NCBI GenBank assembly: GCA_026119855.1
Contig: JAOWBW010000025.1
Location: 2,542,001-2,606,000, forward strand
Source of the DNA: Campanula takesimana
Lineage: Eukaryota; Streptophyta; Magnoliopsida; Asterales; Campanulaceae
Direction of reading: 5' to 3'
DNA: 64,000 nt
Shown: positions 34,573-46,300 of the stretch, piece after piece
Position numbering within the stretch: position 1 is the stretch's first letter
Layout of the letters: every line of letters begins with the position of its first letter
Notes under the pieces: generated by a model
What the model was told of the DNA's origin: nothing
Seen by the model: only the letters and a program-made list of their open reading frames with translations
Database searches by the model: none
Program-made: the position numbers and the translations under genes

Positions 34573-37500
34573 ATGGCCATCACTGTATGTTCTTCAACTT
34601 CAAACCCATCTCTCAAAATCCCCCACCAAATCAATCTCCACCATTCAAAATCAAATCTTGATTTGAGTTTAATTAATAATAATAATCATGCATTGGCAAT
34701 TGCTAGAGAGTCATTGGCTTCAGCATATGGGTTGCAGATGGAAGCAGCAGAACAGAGGTTGGAGAGTAGAGATTGGAGTAATGGGTGTTTGATTAGAAGG
34801 AGAAAGAGGAGGAAAAGAAGAAAAGGGGGTGATTTTGATGAGGATGGAGATAAGGGTTTTTTTACTCCATTAATGGCGGTTTCTGCTTCTAAGAGTGGGA
34901 AATACTTGACTGTTCAAGAAGAAGCAGAGTATTCTTTGTATATCAAGGTAATTTATTTATTTTTAATTGTTAAATACTGTCCAAATTTCATTTTAAGGGA
35001 CATCTGAAAATTTCAACTCTTTGTACAATTTGGTGGTAAAGATTCATATATAATCTTGTAATCTCCTTTCCAAACATTTAGTTTTGCACGTATAAAGAGA
35101 CCGGTGAAAAAAATTTCGGAAAAAAACATTTAGGGACAAAGTTATGTTAAAAAAAGACACTCATTTTGGGACAAGAATTTTTTGAAAATTGACACTCATT
35201 TAGGGAAAGAGGGAGTACCTGAATTTTTCATTTAAGGGTGGGTAATCTTTGGGATTAGTTCTTGAGACTGCTGCCACAAAATGTAGGAAAATTTGTCAAA
35301 GAAAATATACTCCCTCCGTCTCTTTTCTGACCACACCGAGGGACAGGCCCTGAAGCGAAGGAAGGACGGTTTAGGGGGGCAGGGTCGAAGGGGGGTTTAC
35401 ATGCAACCTTGCAAAATTTGTCATTTTGGATGTCCACTTAAAATTGCAAAATCCTAAAATGGAAAGTTTTTAATACTTTTTAATTTGTGGGTAGTGGGGA
35501 CCCACTTCGCGTACTCACCTCAACTAACCCACTTACTATTCCCCACCCCACTTTCTCTTTCCTACCCAACTATCTACACTCACAACATATCACTTTTTTC
35601 ACTTTTACCTTAATTCCTGTGCACAACCTAGTTTTTGCAATTTGAAATGGGACAGAGGGAGTATGCAGATAACATGAAATGAACTACTTAAGTTCCTGAA
35701 TGAGCGTTCATTATGATTTTGAGCCAATTTTTAGTAGATACTTCATATATTGGAAAATGATTCTACCCTGTCCCCAAAAAAATCTCATTTACAATATTAA
35801 AGTCAACTTGGTTGAAATTTGACCAAAATTTATGAAAACATATTTATTCTTGTCAGGTTCAAGATATTGAAGTGGAATTTTTTTATAAAAATTTGTTTAT
35901 TCTCACAAGACTCTAGTTATTGTCGTGGATGCATCATTAAGATTACTATCGATGATAAATTTTACAATTTGATGATGATAATTAAGTTATCATTAGTTCC
36001 TGGTCAACATTCATAACATTTACTTCCTCCGTCCCTAAATGAATGTCCAAATTCAGTTTTAGGTGACATCCTGAAAATCTCTACTTTTTTATACATTAAA
36101 CGGCAAAGTTTCATAAATATTCTTGTTATCCACTTTTCAAAGATATAGTTTTGCAAGTAAAATGACTAGTAAAAAAAATATATATATCCAAAAAGACATT
36201 CATTTTGGGACAGAAATTGCTTGAAAATGGACATTCATATAGGATGTATTGGAGGGAGTAAGTTTTACTTAGTCTCTTTTAAGAGTATCTTAATTTTGTT
36301 GAACTGAGAACAGGAAGAAATGAGGCTAGAATCAGTGAGGAAACAGATTCTTGAAAGCACTGACCACGAACCTACCACAAAACAATGGGCCAGGCAGCCG
36401 GGATGAGGACTCGTAATTTAACAAAGTCAATCTGCAACGGAAAAATGTCTCAAGAAAGGGTCCTCAGATGTTACAGGAGACTCGTTTTCTCCATTGCTAA
36501 TTCTTATCAAGGCAAAGGATTGAGTTTGCCAGACCTCATTCAGGTTAGTCCGACTTTGACTTTCATGGTCAACTCAATCAAATTTTGAACGTAATTTTAC
36601 GAAAAATCAATTATCACTATGTAACCCTTCTAATAATTGTTGTTGATAGTATTTTTAATGGTGCTTTTCCTTCCGGTTTGCTGTGTGTATACAAAATGTG
36701 AATGTATTTTCATTGTTATTCGAATATTGCAGGAAGGAAGCATTGGGCTTATCTCTGGGGTAAAGAAATTTGATCACAACAAAGGGTTTAAGATGTCAAC
36801 ATATATTTACTACTGGATTAGACAAGCTATGATAAAAGCCATTGCTGAGAAATCTAGGCTTGTAAGGTTACCGGTAAGATCTTCCTCCAATAAAATTTAC
36901 TCCCTGCTTCCCAAAATGATCTTCCCATTTGACATTTCTCATTGGCCCAAAAAGTTCTTCACATTTCTACAATTTGGGCTTAAAAGTGCATAAACAAAAC
37001 ATGGCTTAAGTGTTCATATTCTTAAAAAGTTTGAACAGTCAAATGGGAAGATCATTTAGGACGGAGGGAGTATTTTTTACGTCAAATCAGAACCCAATCC
37101 GGGTACTCAAGTCTACTTGTGTTAGTGAGTATGACAAATTAAGTAACTGTGTACACTATTCATTTCCATCCTCTCCTCCCTCTGAATCCAAGGCCCTATT
37201 TGGATTCACGGGTTTTCGTTTTTGTGGTTTTGTAATGATTGAATGAAACAGTTAAAAAAAAGGTGGGCATTCGTGAAAAAGTGAGAACAAGAAAAGCAAC
37301 CTATAACCAGAAAATGAAGCATGAATCCAAATGGGGCCTAAGACTTTAACCGAGTACGAGTTAGATTTTGCAAGGGGGGAGATCATAATTTAGTGAATCC
37401 ATGGTTAGCTTGTCATGTGCAGGGGAGCGTTTGTGCCAAGTTGCCTAAACTTGCTGAGATCAATACCAACTTAAGTCGCAGACTACATCGAGCCCCTTCC

Positions 37501-38388
37501 CCTGAAGAGATTGCAGAAGCTGCTGACATGAACGTTGCCACTGTCAGACTTATTTGTTTGAGAATCCGGTCCCCAATCTCTTCAGATCATCCGGTGAACA
37601 CACGAGGTAAAATCAGTGTACAGGTATATTTATCTTCACCTTCTTCTTTAATTCTCTTAGCAAGAGCTTGTCGCTTTAAATACTTCCGCTGTCCCTGAAA
37701 GTTTGTCCCATTTTGATTTTTATGGTCAATACAAATGAAATTTGACCAAACATTGATGTCGATCTAATCATCATAATGAAATTCTAAAATTTGTAATGGA
37801 TAAATCATGAAGTGATTTACCAATAATATTTTTATAATTTCATTTTGATCAGTAGATCGACACCAATATATGGTCAAAGTCATCACGTGTTGACCAAAAA
37901 AAGTAAAAATGAGACAAACTTTCCGGGATAGAGGAAGTATTTAGTTACTACCGTAGATGTCCAACTTGGACCGCAGCCCCGATCGTGAAATGACGAAATA
38001 CCCTTGGGATAGTGCTGTTCCAGTGGCATTTTCGTCATTTTACATGGGTCGGACGCCGGAAAAAGTGATTTTGATAATAGGTAACAATGTGGTGGAACAG
38101 GATATAATATCAGGACCAAAAGAGATGACACCGGAAGCCATGGTGAAGAGGCAACACATGAAGAAAGATTTGGAGAAGCTTCTTGAATCATCGCTTTGTG
38201 AAAGAGAAGCAATTATAGTGAGATTATACTACGGACTCAACGGCGAAACACCTCGGTCGTATGAGGAGATAGGGAAAGTGTTTAAGATCTCAAGAGAAAG
38301 AGTTCGGCAACTAAGGCGTATAGCAATATCAAAGTTAAGCCATAGTGATAGTAGTATGATATACAACCTCAAAATGTATACAATGTAA
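34573..38388 (+). CDS. Plastid RNA polymerase sigma-70 factor (SIG4-like), with an apparent frameshift
   Basis: Five exons, all GT-AG: 34573-34947, 36314-36543, 36733-36873, 37423-37623 and 38101-38388. They would give about 411 residues, close to plant SIG4 as I recall it. The N-terminus is transit-peptide-like (MAITVCSSTSNPSLKIPHQ), then RRRKRRKRRKGG. Region 1.2/2 includes LTVQEEAEYS, MSQERVLRCYRRLVFSIAN, YQGKGLSLPDLIQEGSIGL and the -10 recognition helix STYIYYWIRQAMIKAI. Region 3 begins SRRLHRAPSPEEIAEAADM, and region 4 has the helix-turn-helix SYEEIGKVFKISRERVRQL. It would direct plastid-encoded polymerase to plastid promoters. In exon 2 the frame breaks after 36390: a base is missing between TTKQW(A) and QAAGMRT. 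An in-frame upstream ATG exists at 34366, but 34573 gives the better transit peptide. The gene may be inactive or the base a sequencing error. Confidence 0.88.
34975..35217. mobile_element. Stowaway MITE, left end deleted (sigma intron 1)
   Basis: The right end CATTTAGGGAAAGAGGGAGTA and interior match the MITE at 36021. The left end jumps from TACT straight to GTCCAAATTTC. Confidence 0.7.
35308..35663. mobile_element. Stowaway MITE with about 70-bp GC-rich insert (sigma intron 1)
   Basis: TACTCCCTCCGTCTCTTTTC ... TTGAAATGGGACAGAGGGAG then TA. It shares interior with the copy at 23277. The segment at about 35326-35402 (GACCACACCGAGGGACAGG...) is not part of the family pattern. Confidence 0.75.
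36021..36260. mobile_element. Stowaway MITE (sigma intron 1)
   Basis: TACTTCCTCCGTCCCTAAAT ... ATAGGATGTATTGGAGGGAG then TA. It ends 53 bp before exon 2. Confidence 0.8.
36898..37072. mobile_element. Stowaway MITE (sigma intron 3)
   Basis: TACTCCCTGCTTCCCAAAAT ... GATCATTTAGGACGGAGGGA then GTA. GATCTTCCCATTTGAC subfamily. Confidence 0.85.
37681..37939. mobile_element. Stowaway-like MITE (sigma intron 4)
   Basis: TACTTCCGCTGTCCCTGAAA ... TTTCCGGGATAGAGGAAGTA. Confidence 0.75.
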
Positions 38389-38484
38389 ATTGCTGTTATT
38401 GTATCTATGATTGAACAAAAGTAGAAAACAAAAAAAGAAAAAATATTGTGCAGTTTTGATGTTTATTGAGATTCCACTCTTGTT

Positions 38485-38490
38485 AATAAA
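38485..38490 (+). terminator. Poly(A) signal of the sigma factor gene
   Basis: AATAAA lies 97 bp after the stop codon. Confidence 0.5.
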
Positions 38491-38628
38491 GGGTATTCAT
38501 TCAAGGTGCATTCTTTCTTTTTTTCATTTATTCTTTTCTCTTTTCCCAAGTTCATCCCCTTTTCTTTAAGGAACATAGATATAATGCAGGTGAATTGAGT
38601 TTTAATGAATTCAGTCTATATGCATCAA

Positions 38629-38700
38629 GCGTCTGTAGTCCAACGGTTAGGATAATTGCCTTCCAAGCAATAGACCTGGGTTCGACTCCCGGCAGACGCA
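38629..38700 (+). tRNA. tRNA-Gly (anticodon UCC)
   Basis: A 72-base tRNA folds fully. Acceptor GCGTCTG pairs with CAGACGC, discriminator A. D arm is GTCC...GGAT, anticodon stem ATTGC/GCAAT with loop CTTCCAA (anticodon TCC at 38662-38664), and T arm CTGGG-TTCGACT-CCCGG. A T-run at 38709-38718 can end Pol III transcription. It has no CCA in the DNA, as expected for a nuclear gene. It sits between two converging protein genes. Confidence 0.97.
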
Positions 38701-38969
38701 TTTTACCTTTTTTTTTTATTATATATAACCTGGGATCAATTACAACTATCTTTATAAATATTGTTTTCAGCATGTGTTAAATAAGTACTCAGTGTTTATT
38801 ATATATACACTGAAATATGTTATGTATATACATCTTTATCTTTATTGTCCTACAAAATATACGAAGCTAATCATGACCCGAATCGCCTACATACATTAAG
38901 CACATGTGGGCACGGCCCTTTTCTGGGTCCCACATATAGTAGGAGCTCTTGTAACATCAGGTTGCACTT

Positions 38970-41900
38970 TTAGTCATGATCTGATTTGTGAAGATTGTGA
39001 AGAATGTACAAGGAAGCAGAAGACAAGAATATGCAAACAGAGTAGCTCAATAGATCCAAACCAGTTGCTATTGTCACCATTTTGCTCCTCTCAAACATCT
39101 TTACCAGAAGAATCATCACGATTACGTGCCCCACTTTCGTCTTCAGTTCATCTAGCGAGCTGATTTTCATCCACTTGGGCCGCTCCTACAAGCCACAAAT
39201 AATGGAACTTTTAATCATTCAGCCGAATGCAGTTTTTAAGTTTACTGTGCCAAAAATATGAAGCTCTCTCTAGAATCAGTTCAAAACGGGCCATAAATTA
39301 GCAAAAGACATGAAATTAGTTTAACCCTAAGATATGATAAAAACCAAATACCCCTAAATAAGGGCAAAAATTATTTTCATTGTGCCAAAAGCCGCACAGC
39401 TTCTTAAGGCATGAAATAAATAACCATTAAGCCCGCGACGTTACCTTCGCTATCTCTGTTTAAGTCCAAAGTCCACTAATTGAACTACAACACTAACGGG
39501 ACATAGCCAAACTTTAAGGAAAACGATGAAAATAGACTAAAAAATAAAACTCCCTCCGTCCCAAAATTATCTTCCCATTTGTCATTTCTCATTGTTCCAA
39601 ATAGTTCTTCCCATTTTTACAATTTGGCTTAAAAGTGCATAAACAAAACATGGCTAGTTAAACAAGTGTTCATATTCTTAAAAAGTTTGAATAGTCAAAT
39701 GGGAAGATCATTTTGGGACAGTGGGAGTAAGAGATAACGTAAAGATAAATGGTTGCACGATCACAAATGTGTAAAGAATGGGGTGTCTACACCATCTAGC
39801 CCATTTAACCTCTTTGTAACATATGGAGTATAAGTATGCAAGCTAACCAGCAAGAAATAATGTGCGATAGAACATTTTACTACCTCCGTCCCAAAACGAT
39901 GGTCCAAAAAATGTTTGAATTTAGTCTTGATCAAGAACAAATTTGAATTCTTTTGGAGGGAGTATAATTTATGTACCTTCAAAGCAAACATCCCAAACAA
40001 GGAAGACCCCTGAAGAGCACGATCAGCAGATGAAGGTATACCATCAGGCACGTTACTAATAAATAATCCATACAATCCCATCCCAAATATTAGCATCACT
40101 GTCCCAGCAAGATATACATCTGCATCCCAGAAAGGATTCAACATTGTATCACTAACTGATTATCAATAATGGAAAAGTAACAAGGAGTTACTGACATTTA
40201 TTACTTGAAAGAAATACCAGAATGGGCTCTTCCCCACTAAAAAAACAGTTGAATGGAAAAGAATCTTTAGCAAAATTACAAAGATATAAGTAGCAAAACA
40301 AGGCGTGAAATGAGTGGTTCTTATTGACTAGTTCCGAGGAAAGGCGATCATTCTTTTCGTGTTGTTTGTTTTGCACTAAAAATAGTTTTTTTATAGTTGC
40401 GTGATTGCCCTACTACAAACACTCTTATATATGGCTCTAATTTCCGTCACAGTATGTTAGTCATTCCAAGACCACGTGTCTTTAGTAAAATATACAGTCT
40501 AACAGTGCAAGTCAACTGATCCTCAGAGACGGATATAGAAGGCTGTTAAAAAATGGAGAAAGGAAGAAAGCGATGAGCAGAAAAAGTAGGAACAACTAGA
40601 CATAGCTGATTTAAAAGGCTAACGAAATACTCCCTCCGTCCCTGAACAAATGTCCATTTTCCATAATTTTGTCCCAAAATGTATGTCTTTTTTGGAAAAA
40701 ACTTGTCCCTAAATGTTTGTTGACCAAAATTTTTCCACTAGTCACTTTAGACTTCCTAAACTAAATGTTTGGAAAGTGGAAAAAGGAGTATATGCAGCTT
40801 TGCTATTTAATTGTATAAAAAGTAGACATTTTCAAATGTCCCTCAAAATAAAATTTGGACATTCATTTAGGGACGGAGGGAGTAGTATAATGATTCTAGT
40901 GGAACAAAAATGTCAAGCGAGTGATAGGATATGTTTCATAGCAATATGAACAAAGATCACTACCTTCATTGATGAAACTCATTTCCTGGTCTAACGACCA
41001 ACATTATTACAGATGGAATTGGACAAATATATAGAAGTTTAGGCCAATACTACAAAAATCACAGTTTTGTATATGTGTAGAAGACTTGTTTCCTCCATAA
41101 ATGTCTTTGCAGCTGATCATTACTCAAGGCCATAAAAGAAATAAACTAAAGTTGAAGAAAGTTAAGAAGCAAGAAGAAAAAATATGCTCAAGAAAATGAG
41201 GGTGAAGTACAAGTATTTGTTTAGAAAAGAAAGGAAGAAATTTGCTAGCTCCTAGTCAAAGGAAACTGAAATTAGGAGTTCATGCTTCTCCAACAAAGGA
41301 TTCAACACCACCTAACACAGATCAGCTGGTAAGGGGCTGTTCTAGCTTAAATAGAGGTCTTGAGTTCGAGGCTTGGGAATGCACTCACATTAAAACTTGG
41401 TCTAGACCTTCACTACCATCGTGGTTTTTCACTCCTTCCCAACATGAAACCTTGATTAGTTTGCAGCCTATAGGGTGGCCGGATACATGTGCTTCACATT
41501 ATTACATATATATATACATATATATATATACATATATATACTACAGAAGCAACTCTTCTTGTCATGGGAAGCTAATAACATCATCAAGATATGATATTCT
41601 TGTGCTTTGGAAATAAGATGATTGATACACCCTTCGTCCAGAATAAATGTCCTACTTTCCATTTTTGTTTGCCTCAAAACAAATGTCGCATTTTTAAAAA
41701 TAGGGTATAAAGTTTGTTGATGTTCCTAAACTGTCCATTAACTCCATTTTAGTAGACACAAACAATGCAATGCCATAGAAAGTGCAAGGAGCTGTTTGGT
41801 GAGCAAAAAATACTTTACGCATATGAATATATTAGCGCAATCAAGGAAACATAATAGAAAGCTTAAAAGTGTTGACTTGCCAACTGTGACATTTATATAG

Positions 41901-44900
41901 GGACGGAGGGAGTATTTCAATTGACAAAGATTAAAGAAATCTCTCATAAGGATCATCAGAAACATACCAATAGCTTCAACTAAACGTAGGACCATCTGTC
42001 CTGAGTGAACTCCTTTAGAACAACTTGTCCAATAAACTCTATATGCATCAACTATATAAACACAGCCCTACGAAAGTCGAAAAAGGGTAAGTACCATTGA
42101 ATTGACCGTTAAGTATAAGAGAAAAAATAACTTTAAAGTCAAATGAAGATGAATACTTACAATGGTAGTTATTTTATTAAGTAAAATGAACATATCTGTA
42201 ACTGAGCTAATGAATTACAAACACAAACATAATCGCTTGACTATAACAATTTAGGCCAGCTTAGTATAACAGTGAAGCTGAAAAGCATCAATGTCGTGAT
42301 AATATACCTCCTGTCGAAAAATTTCATGCTAGAAAATTTAAATAACCTAGAACTGTATCTTCACTTGAAGCAACTATAGAATCAGAACTTCTTTACGTTA
42401 ATGGAGATTTCTAGATCATAAAGCGGTGTTAGTGCTAAAAGACCTTCTACGAGAATTTTAGTAATATGTCCTGATGAGTTCATGGAAGTTACCGATCCTC
42501 TAATTTTTTATTTGTTAATAACGAAAAAACTTAGTTCCTTAAATCCAGTCGTTCAACCTGATGCAGATTAATGCACACAGCAGGAAAGCTCGGAATCTAG
42601 CTTCTTCTTTTTTCACTCCGTATATACTCCCTTCCTCACATAATAAATGTCGCGTTTGACCTGTCAACGTTTTCAAGAAATGTGATTTACTTTATTGTAC
42701 ATTGTATGTATGATTGTAAAATTGCACCAAGACACTTTCCTAATACAGATGTGAGACATTTATTTTGAGATGGACCAAAAAGGAAAGTGTGATAGTATTA
42801 TGGGACGGAGTGAGTAATTAATTCATCAAATTGCAACATCCAACCATAGTTGGAATCTTTCCCGATCACAAATATTCATGGATAGAGAAGATCCATCAAC
42901 ACAGGCTTCGTATTAAATTCAACATTAACTGCAGGAAGGTCCATTCCTTTCCTCATTTTAATCACACCATTGGCTGCGATACTAATATCCCCCAGGAATG
43001 ACTGAATGTGTAAAACACAGGCACCCACTATCGAGAAATATTTTTTTGGCCAAATGCTAAATCAGCTATGAATTGTAAGAGATACTTCTTCGATGATTAT
43101 ATATAAACATAAAGTAATCGAATAACAAAAAATCAATAAAGGCCAATGAATCGAAGTAATGAAAAAGTAGGTATGAGGGTATTTACATTTAGAAACACAA
43201 CAAGGAGCAGAAGTGGGTACGAGGTGAATTACATTTAGAAAGCACAGCAAGGAACCGGCTAATGAACCCGCAACAGCAAAAAGTGCCAAAAACCGGAAGT
43301 CAAATATCACCTGCTCTAGAACAAGGATGAAAACATAGTTATTTATTAGACAAAATGAAAACCACATGAAACATAGCTACCATATCAAGGGGAATCAAGC
43401 AGAGAATAAAGGGATCTAACAATAGTTGATAGCTGGAATCAGACAGTAGCCTTTACTCACAAAAAGGAGAAATTTCGCAGCCCAGCTTCAATTTTGACTT
43501 TTTGGCTTAAATGTGCTAGTTATTCTTTCTAGACATCATATGGACAATCATACAGCATGGCGACAGGAATTTTTCCATTATTTCGTTACAGGCTCCTTTA
43601 TTTTTCCGAAGCTTTTTGTCAAGGACTCCAAACTCTATGCATGGAAATGGAAAAATCCTGAATATGGACTGAGAAAGTTAAGTTACCACAAAGATACTGA
43701 TGCACGTCAGTCATGACTGAATAGAGGCAAAAGTAACTGGTTGTATGTTACATTACCTGCTCCGTCCCGCTTAAGAAAAGCCAGTTTTTTTTAAACAAAA
43801 AAAAAACCACATTCAAGGGGTAAATTATAGCACTCAAGAGCAAAGACTAGAACAATATATTCATTGGTACGATAGTATCCTACTTTGTTTATTTGAATGA
43901 AAGTTAATCCTAGAATATCACGATCATTGTAAGCTTGGTTTTGAAAGAATGCACTTCTATTAATGGGACATCCTAAACAGGAAAGAAGGGCTGATTAAAT
44001 GAAACGGGATGGAGTAGTTCTTAGATCTTTGAATCGAGACACGAGGCAAATTTCTCATTCAACCGGTCTCAAGAACTGGGACGGCAGAAGTCAATACTAC
44101 CTCCCACCCACTCCAATGCTGTTACTTCCTTGTACAGATATTTCACTCAAGAAGTCTTGTTTTCAAGATAAAGCTTGTGATTCAAACAGTATCCCAACTA
44201 GTCACCATATACTTATGTAAGAATGTACCACTTCTTCCCTTCCTAAATGTATGTCCATTTTACTGAAGTTACTTACCATTAGCAAAAATTATATCCCAAT
44301 ATACAGTTTGATACATTGACTTTTGTAAATGCTAAGGGTACTTATGTACATCAGTACATGTGGTGGCTACCAGTGGCGTATCTAGGATTTGGGGTCCGGT
44401 CAGGTCGGCTCAAAACTTTAAATGACAAAAAAATTAAAATCACACTATAAAAATGCTCAAATCATAAATTTCATATTTTAAAACCGTAAAATTGAATTAA
44501 AAGAATACCTTTTTGAGATTGAGACATTGCTACGGAGGAAGAAGTGCCGTTGCCGTGAATCAAGCGAGAGTCTTTTAGTAATTTTTTTATTTTTAACACT
44601 CTGCACTCCTCTTCTTTCAAAAATTACAATTTACACCCCTAATTTTTTAATTTTTAATTTTTTTATTTTTATAACTACTCGGTAATTTTTTTTCGGAAAA
44701 TCCAGGGTGTGCAGCTGCCCACCCTGGACACATGCTGCATCCGCCCCTGGTGGCTACTAAACAAGCTTGAAAAGTCAACTTTCTTAATTTCCCTGGGGGT
44801 AGCCTGATGCACAAAGCATCCCTCGCAACGAGGTTCCGGGGAAGGGTCTCCACCACAAGGGTGAAATACAGGCAAACTTTTATAACTTCCCTAACAAGAC

Positions 44901-46180
44901 AAAAATGGTAGTTCAATAATACCCCCTCCGTCTTGGAAAGATAGTCCCACTACTAGCGGAGGGAGAGCCAAGCCAAGCATATGGGGGCAATTGCCCCCAT
45001 TTATCTCAAGAAAAAATACATTATAAAATGTTTGCCCCCATTAGTAGTTGAGTTTTTGTGAAAATAATTATGCCCCCATTTCAAAAACAAATTGGGTCCG
45101 CCACTGAGTCTCACTACAATTTTCGTGGTCAACATGATTGAACTTTCACCAAGAATTCCTAAGAAATTGATTATTCTAATGAATTTATAACAGTTGGTAC
45201 CGATAACATTCTTAATGGCGCACCAATAACAATTTTCGGTATTTCTTTATAATTTCCTCGAAGAAAAAAAGGAGCATTAGAATAACTAATTTTCATTCAT
45301 CTTTTGTCAAAGTTCAATCATGTTGACCCGAAAATAAAAGTGAGGCTGTCTTTCCCGGACAGCTTAATAAACAAGTTAAATGTAAGAAAGGAATGTAACT
45401 AACTAATATCATATGAATTCTAGTTGATCATGAAAGTTATTCCATACTCCCTCCGTCTCATAATAATGTGCACAAATTTCCTTTTTGGGCATCCACCGAT
45501 AAGTCACATTTTTCTAAAATAGCAAAGAATATTACTATTCATCTAACTCATTCTCTCTCATAATTTAATTTTATACTCACAACACTAATCAACACACTAT
45601 TCACTATCCCACTTTCTCTCTTGTACTTCACTTTTTCACACTCACAACAACTAACCACTACTATTCATCCCCTAATTCCCACGCACAACTTTTGTGCACA
45701 TAGTTATGGGACATAGGGAGTATATGATTGACTAATCAAATTACAATTGAACTAACAGATTAACAACTACTTCAATTAAAGTAAAATCCAATTTCTGATT
45801 TCTCTATCAAAGTTCACATGATTTATCGCACTAAATAAAACATTTTCCTGCAATATATAATGAAAAGAAAGAGAAAAAGTTACCCTTTCAATGTTCGATT
45901 CGGTGGAACGGAGGAATTGAAGAACCGGGGAGCCCTTTTGATTAGGAAGAGGGTAATTAAAGCCCTTCTTGTCAGGAGGTTTAGAAGATTCAACAAAGGG
46001 CAAATTAGCAGGTGAAGTTGTTGATGTTGTTGGCGGATGATTGTGCGACGGTGATGAGGATGGAGATGAACTTAGAGAAGCAAACGAAGGGTTGAAGCGC
46101 AAGTTTCTGCAATTTCTAGGGGGTTGAATGGAAGTTATGGAGAGCGAGAATGGGTTGGAAGAAGCCATCAGAAGTGACAT
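38970..46180 (-). CDS. UPF0114 family membrane protein, probably plastid-targeted
   Basis: Five exons on the minus strand, all GT-AG: 46180-45884, 43310-43233, 42067-41968, 40119-39977 and 39185-38970. They give 277 residues. Residues 1 to about 90 are Ser/Pro/Asn-rich (MSLLMASSNPFSLSITSIQ), consistent with a plastid transit peptide. Four hydrophobic segments follow: FRFLALFAVAGSLAGSLLCF, YLAGTVMLIFGMGLYGLFIS, VGHVIVMILLVKMF and SYSVCIFLSSASLYIL. The family hallmark VEAIDVYL...GMGLYGLFIS, seen also in bacterial YqhA-like proteins, spans the exon 3/4 junction. Its biochemical role is unknown. A second possible start is five codons in (MASSNP). All exons are open and phases match. Introns are long and packed with MITEs, a SINE and hAT elements. 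An hAT MITE lies about 120 bp upstream of the ATG. Confidence 0.9.
39549..39729. mobile_element. Stowaway MITE (UPF0114 intron 4)
   Basis: ACTCCCTCCGTCCCAAAATT ... GATCATTTTGGGACAGTGGG then AGTA. Same subfamily as 36898. Confidence 0.85.
39881..39964. mobile_element. Short Stowaway MITE with damaged right end (UPF0114 intron 4)
   Basis: TACCTCCGTCCCAAAACGAT ... TTCTTTTGGAGGGAGTA. Interior TTTAGTCTTGATCAAGAACA resembles the MITE at 28431. Confidence 0.75.
40628..40884. mobile_element. Stowaway MITE (UPF0114 intron 3)
   Basis: TACTCCCTCCGTCCCTGAAC ... TCATTTAGGGACGGAGGGAG then TA. AATGTCC subfamily. Confidence 0.9.
41315..41505 (+). mobile_element. SINE (UPF0114 intron 3)
   Basis: GATCAGCTGGTAAGGGGCTG (A-box-like) and GAGTTCGAGGCTTGGG (B-box) are spaced as in tRNA-derived SINEs. 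An AT-rich tail and a (TA)n run follow at 41508-41543. Confidence 0.65.
41626..41914. mobile_element. Stowaway MITE, degenerate left end (UPF0114 intron 3)
   Basis: TACACCCTTCGTCCAGAATA ... ATTTATATAGGGACGGAGGG then AGTA. Confidence 0.75.
42625..42816. mobile_element. Stowaway MITE (UPF0114 intron 2)
   Basis: TACTCCCTTCCTCACATAAT ... GTATTATGGGACGGAGTGAG then TA. Confidence 0.8.
43754..44016. mobile_element. Degenerate Stowaway-like MITE (UPF0114 intron 1)
   Basis: TACCTGCTCCGTCCCGCTTA ... AAATGAAACGGGATGGAGTA. The interior has AATGGGACATCC near the right side. Confidence 0.6.
44371..44749. mobile_element. hAT MITE (379 bp) with 8-bp target duplication
   Basis: The ends CAGTGGCGTATCTAGG and (reverse complement) CAGGGGCGGATGC are inverted. 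GTGGCTAC flanks on both sides (44363-44370 and 44750-44757). An exact 8-bp duplication with CAG ends is the hAT signature. Confidence 0.9.
44920..45360. mobile_element. Stowaway-like MITE carrying a nested hAT MITE
   Basis: The left end TACCCCCTCCGTCTTGG and GTGGTCAACATGATTGAACT pair with the right part AGTTCAATCATGTTGAC and CTTTCCCGGAC; the right terminal repeat is eroded. The middle is occupied by the element at 44954-45109. Confidence 0.65.
44954..45109. mobile_element. Nested hAT-like MITE (156 bp)
   Basis: The ends TAGCGGAGGGA and TCCGCCACTGA are near-inverted. The flanks CCCACTAC and CTCACTAC are an 8-bp duplication with one mismatch. Internal CCCCCAT repeats. Confidence 0.65.
45445..45722. 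mobile_element. Stowaway MITE (UPF0114 intron 1, AATGTGCAC subfamily)
   Basis: TACTCCCTCCGTCTCATAAT ... ATAGTTATGGGACATAGGGA then GTA. Confidence 0.85.
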
Positions 46181-46300
46181 CGTCGGAGAGAGAGAGTGAG
46201 AGATTTGGAGCTAAAATGAAATGAGTGGAGTAGTGAATTGGGGTAAAAGTTGGTGTTTTGGTGGTGGCCATGTTTCCGGTTGATTTGGTCAAGTGGCGGG

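Noticed and set aside
37957..38100. N-terminal extension of the last sigma exon (MSNLDRSPDREM...)
   Set aside because: Open by chance; the acceptor AACAG|GATATAATA at 38101 gives the family-like junction ISVQ-DIISG in phase.
38552..38780. Short frames on both strands over the tRNA gene
   Set aside because: They are shadows of the tRNA-Gly and flanking AT-rich DNA.
44371..45117. A single large DNA transposon
   Set aside because: Two separate 8-bp duplications and different termini show two independent hAT MITEs.
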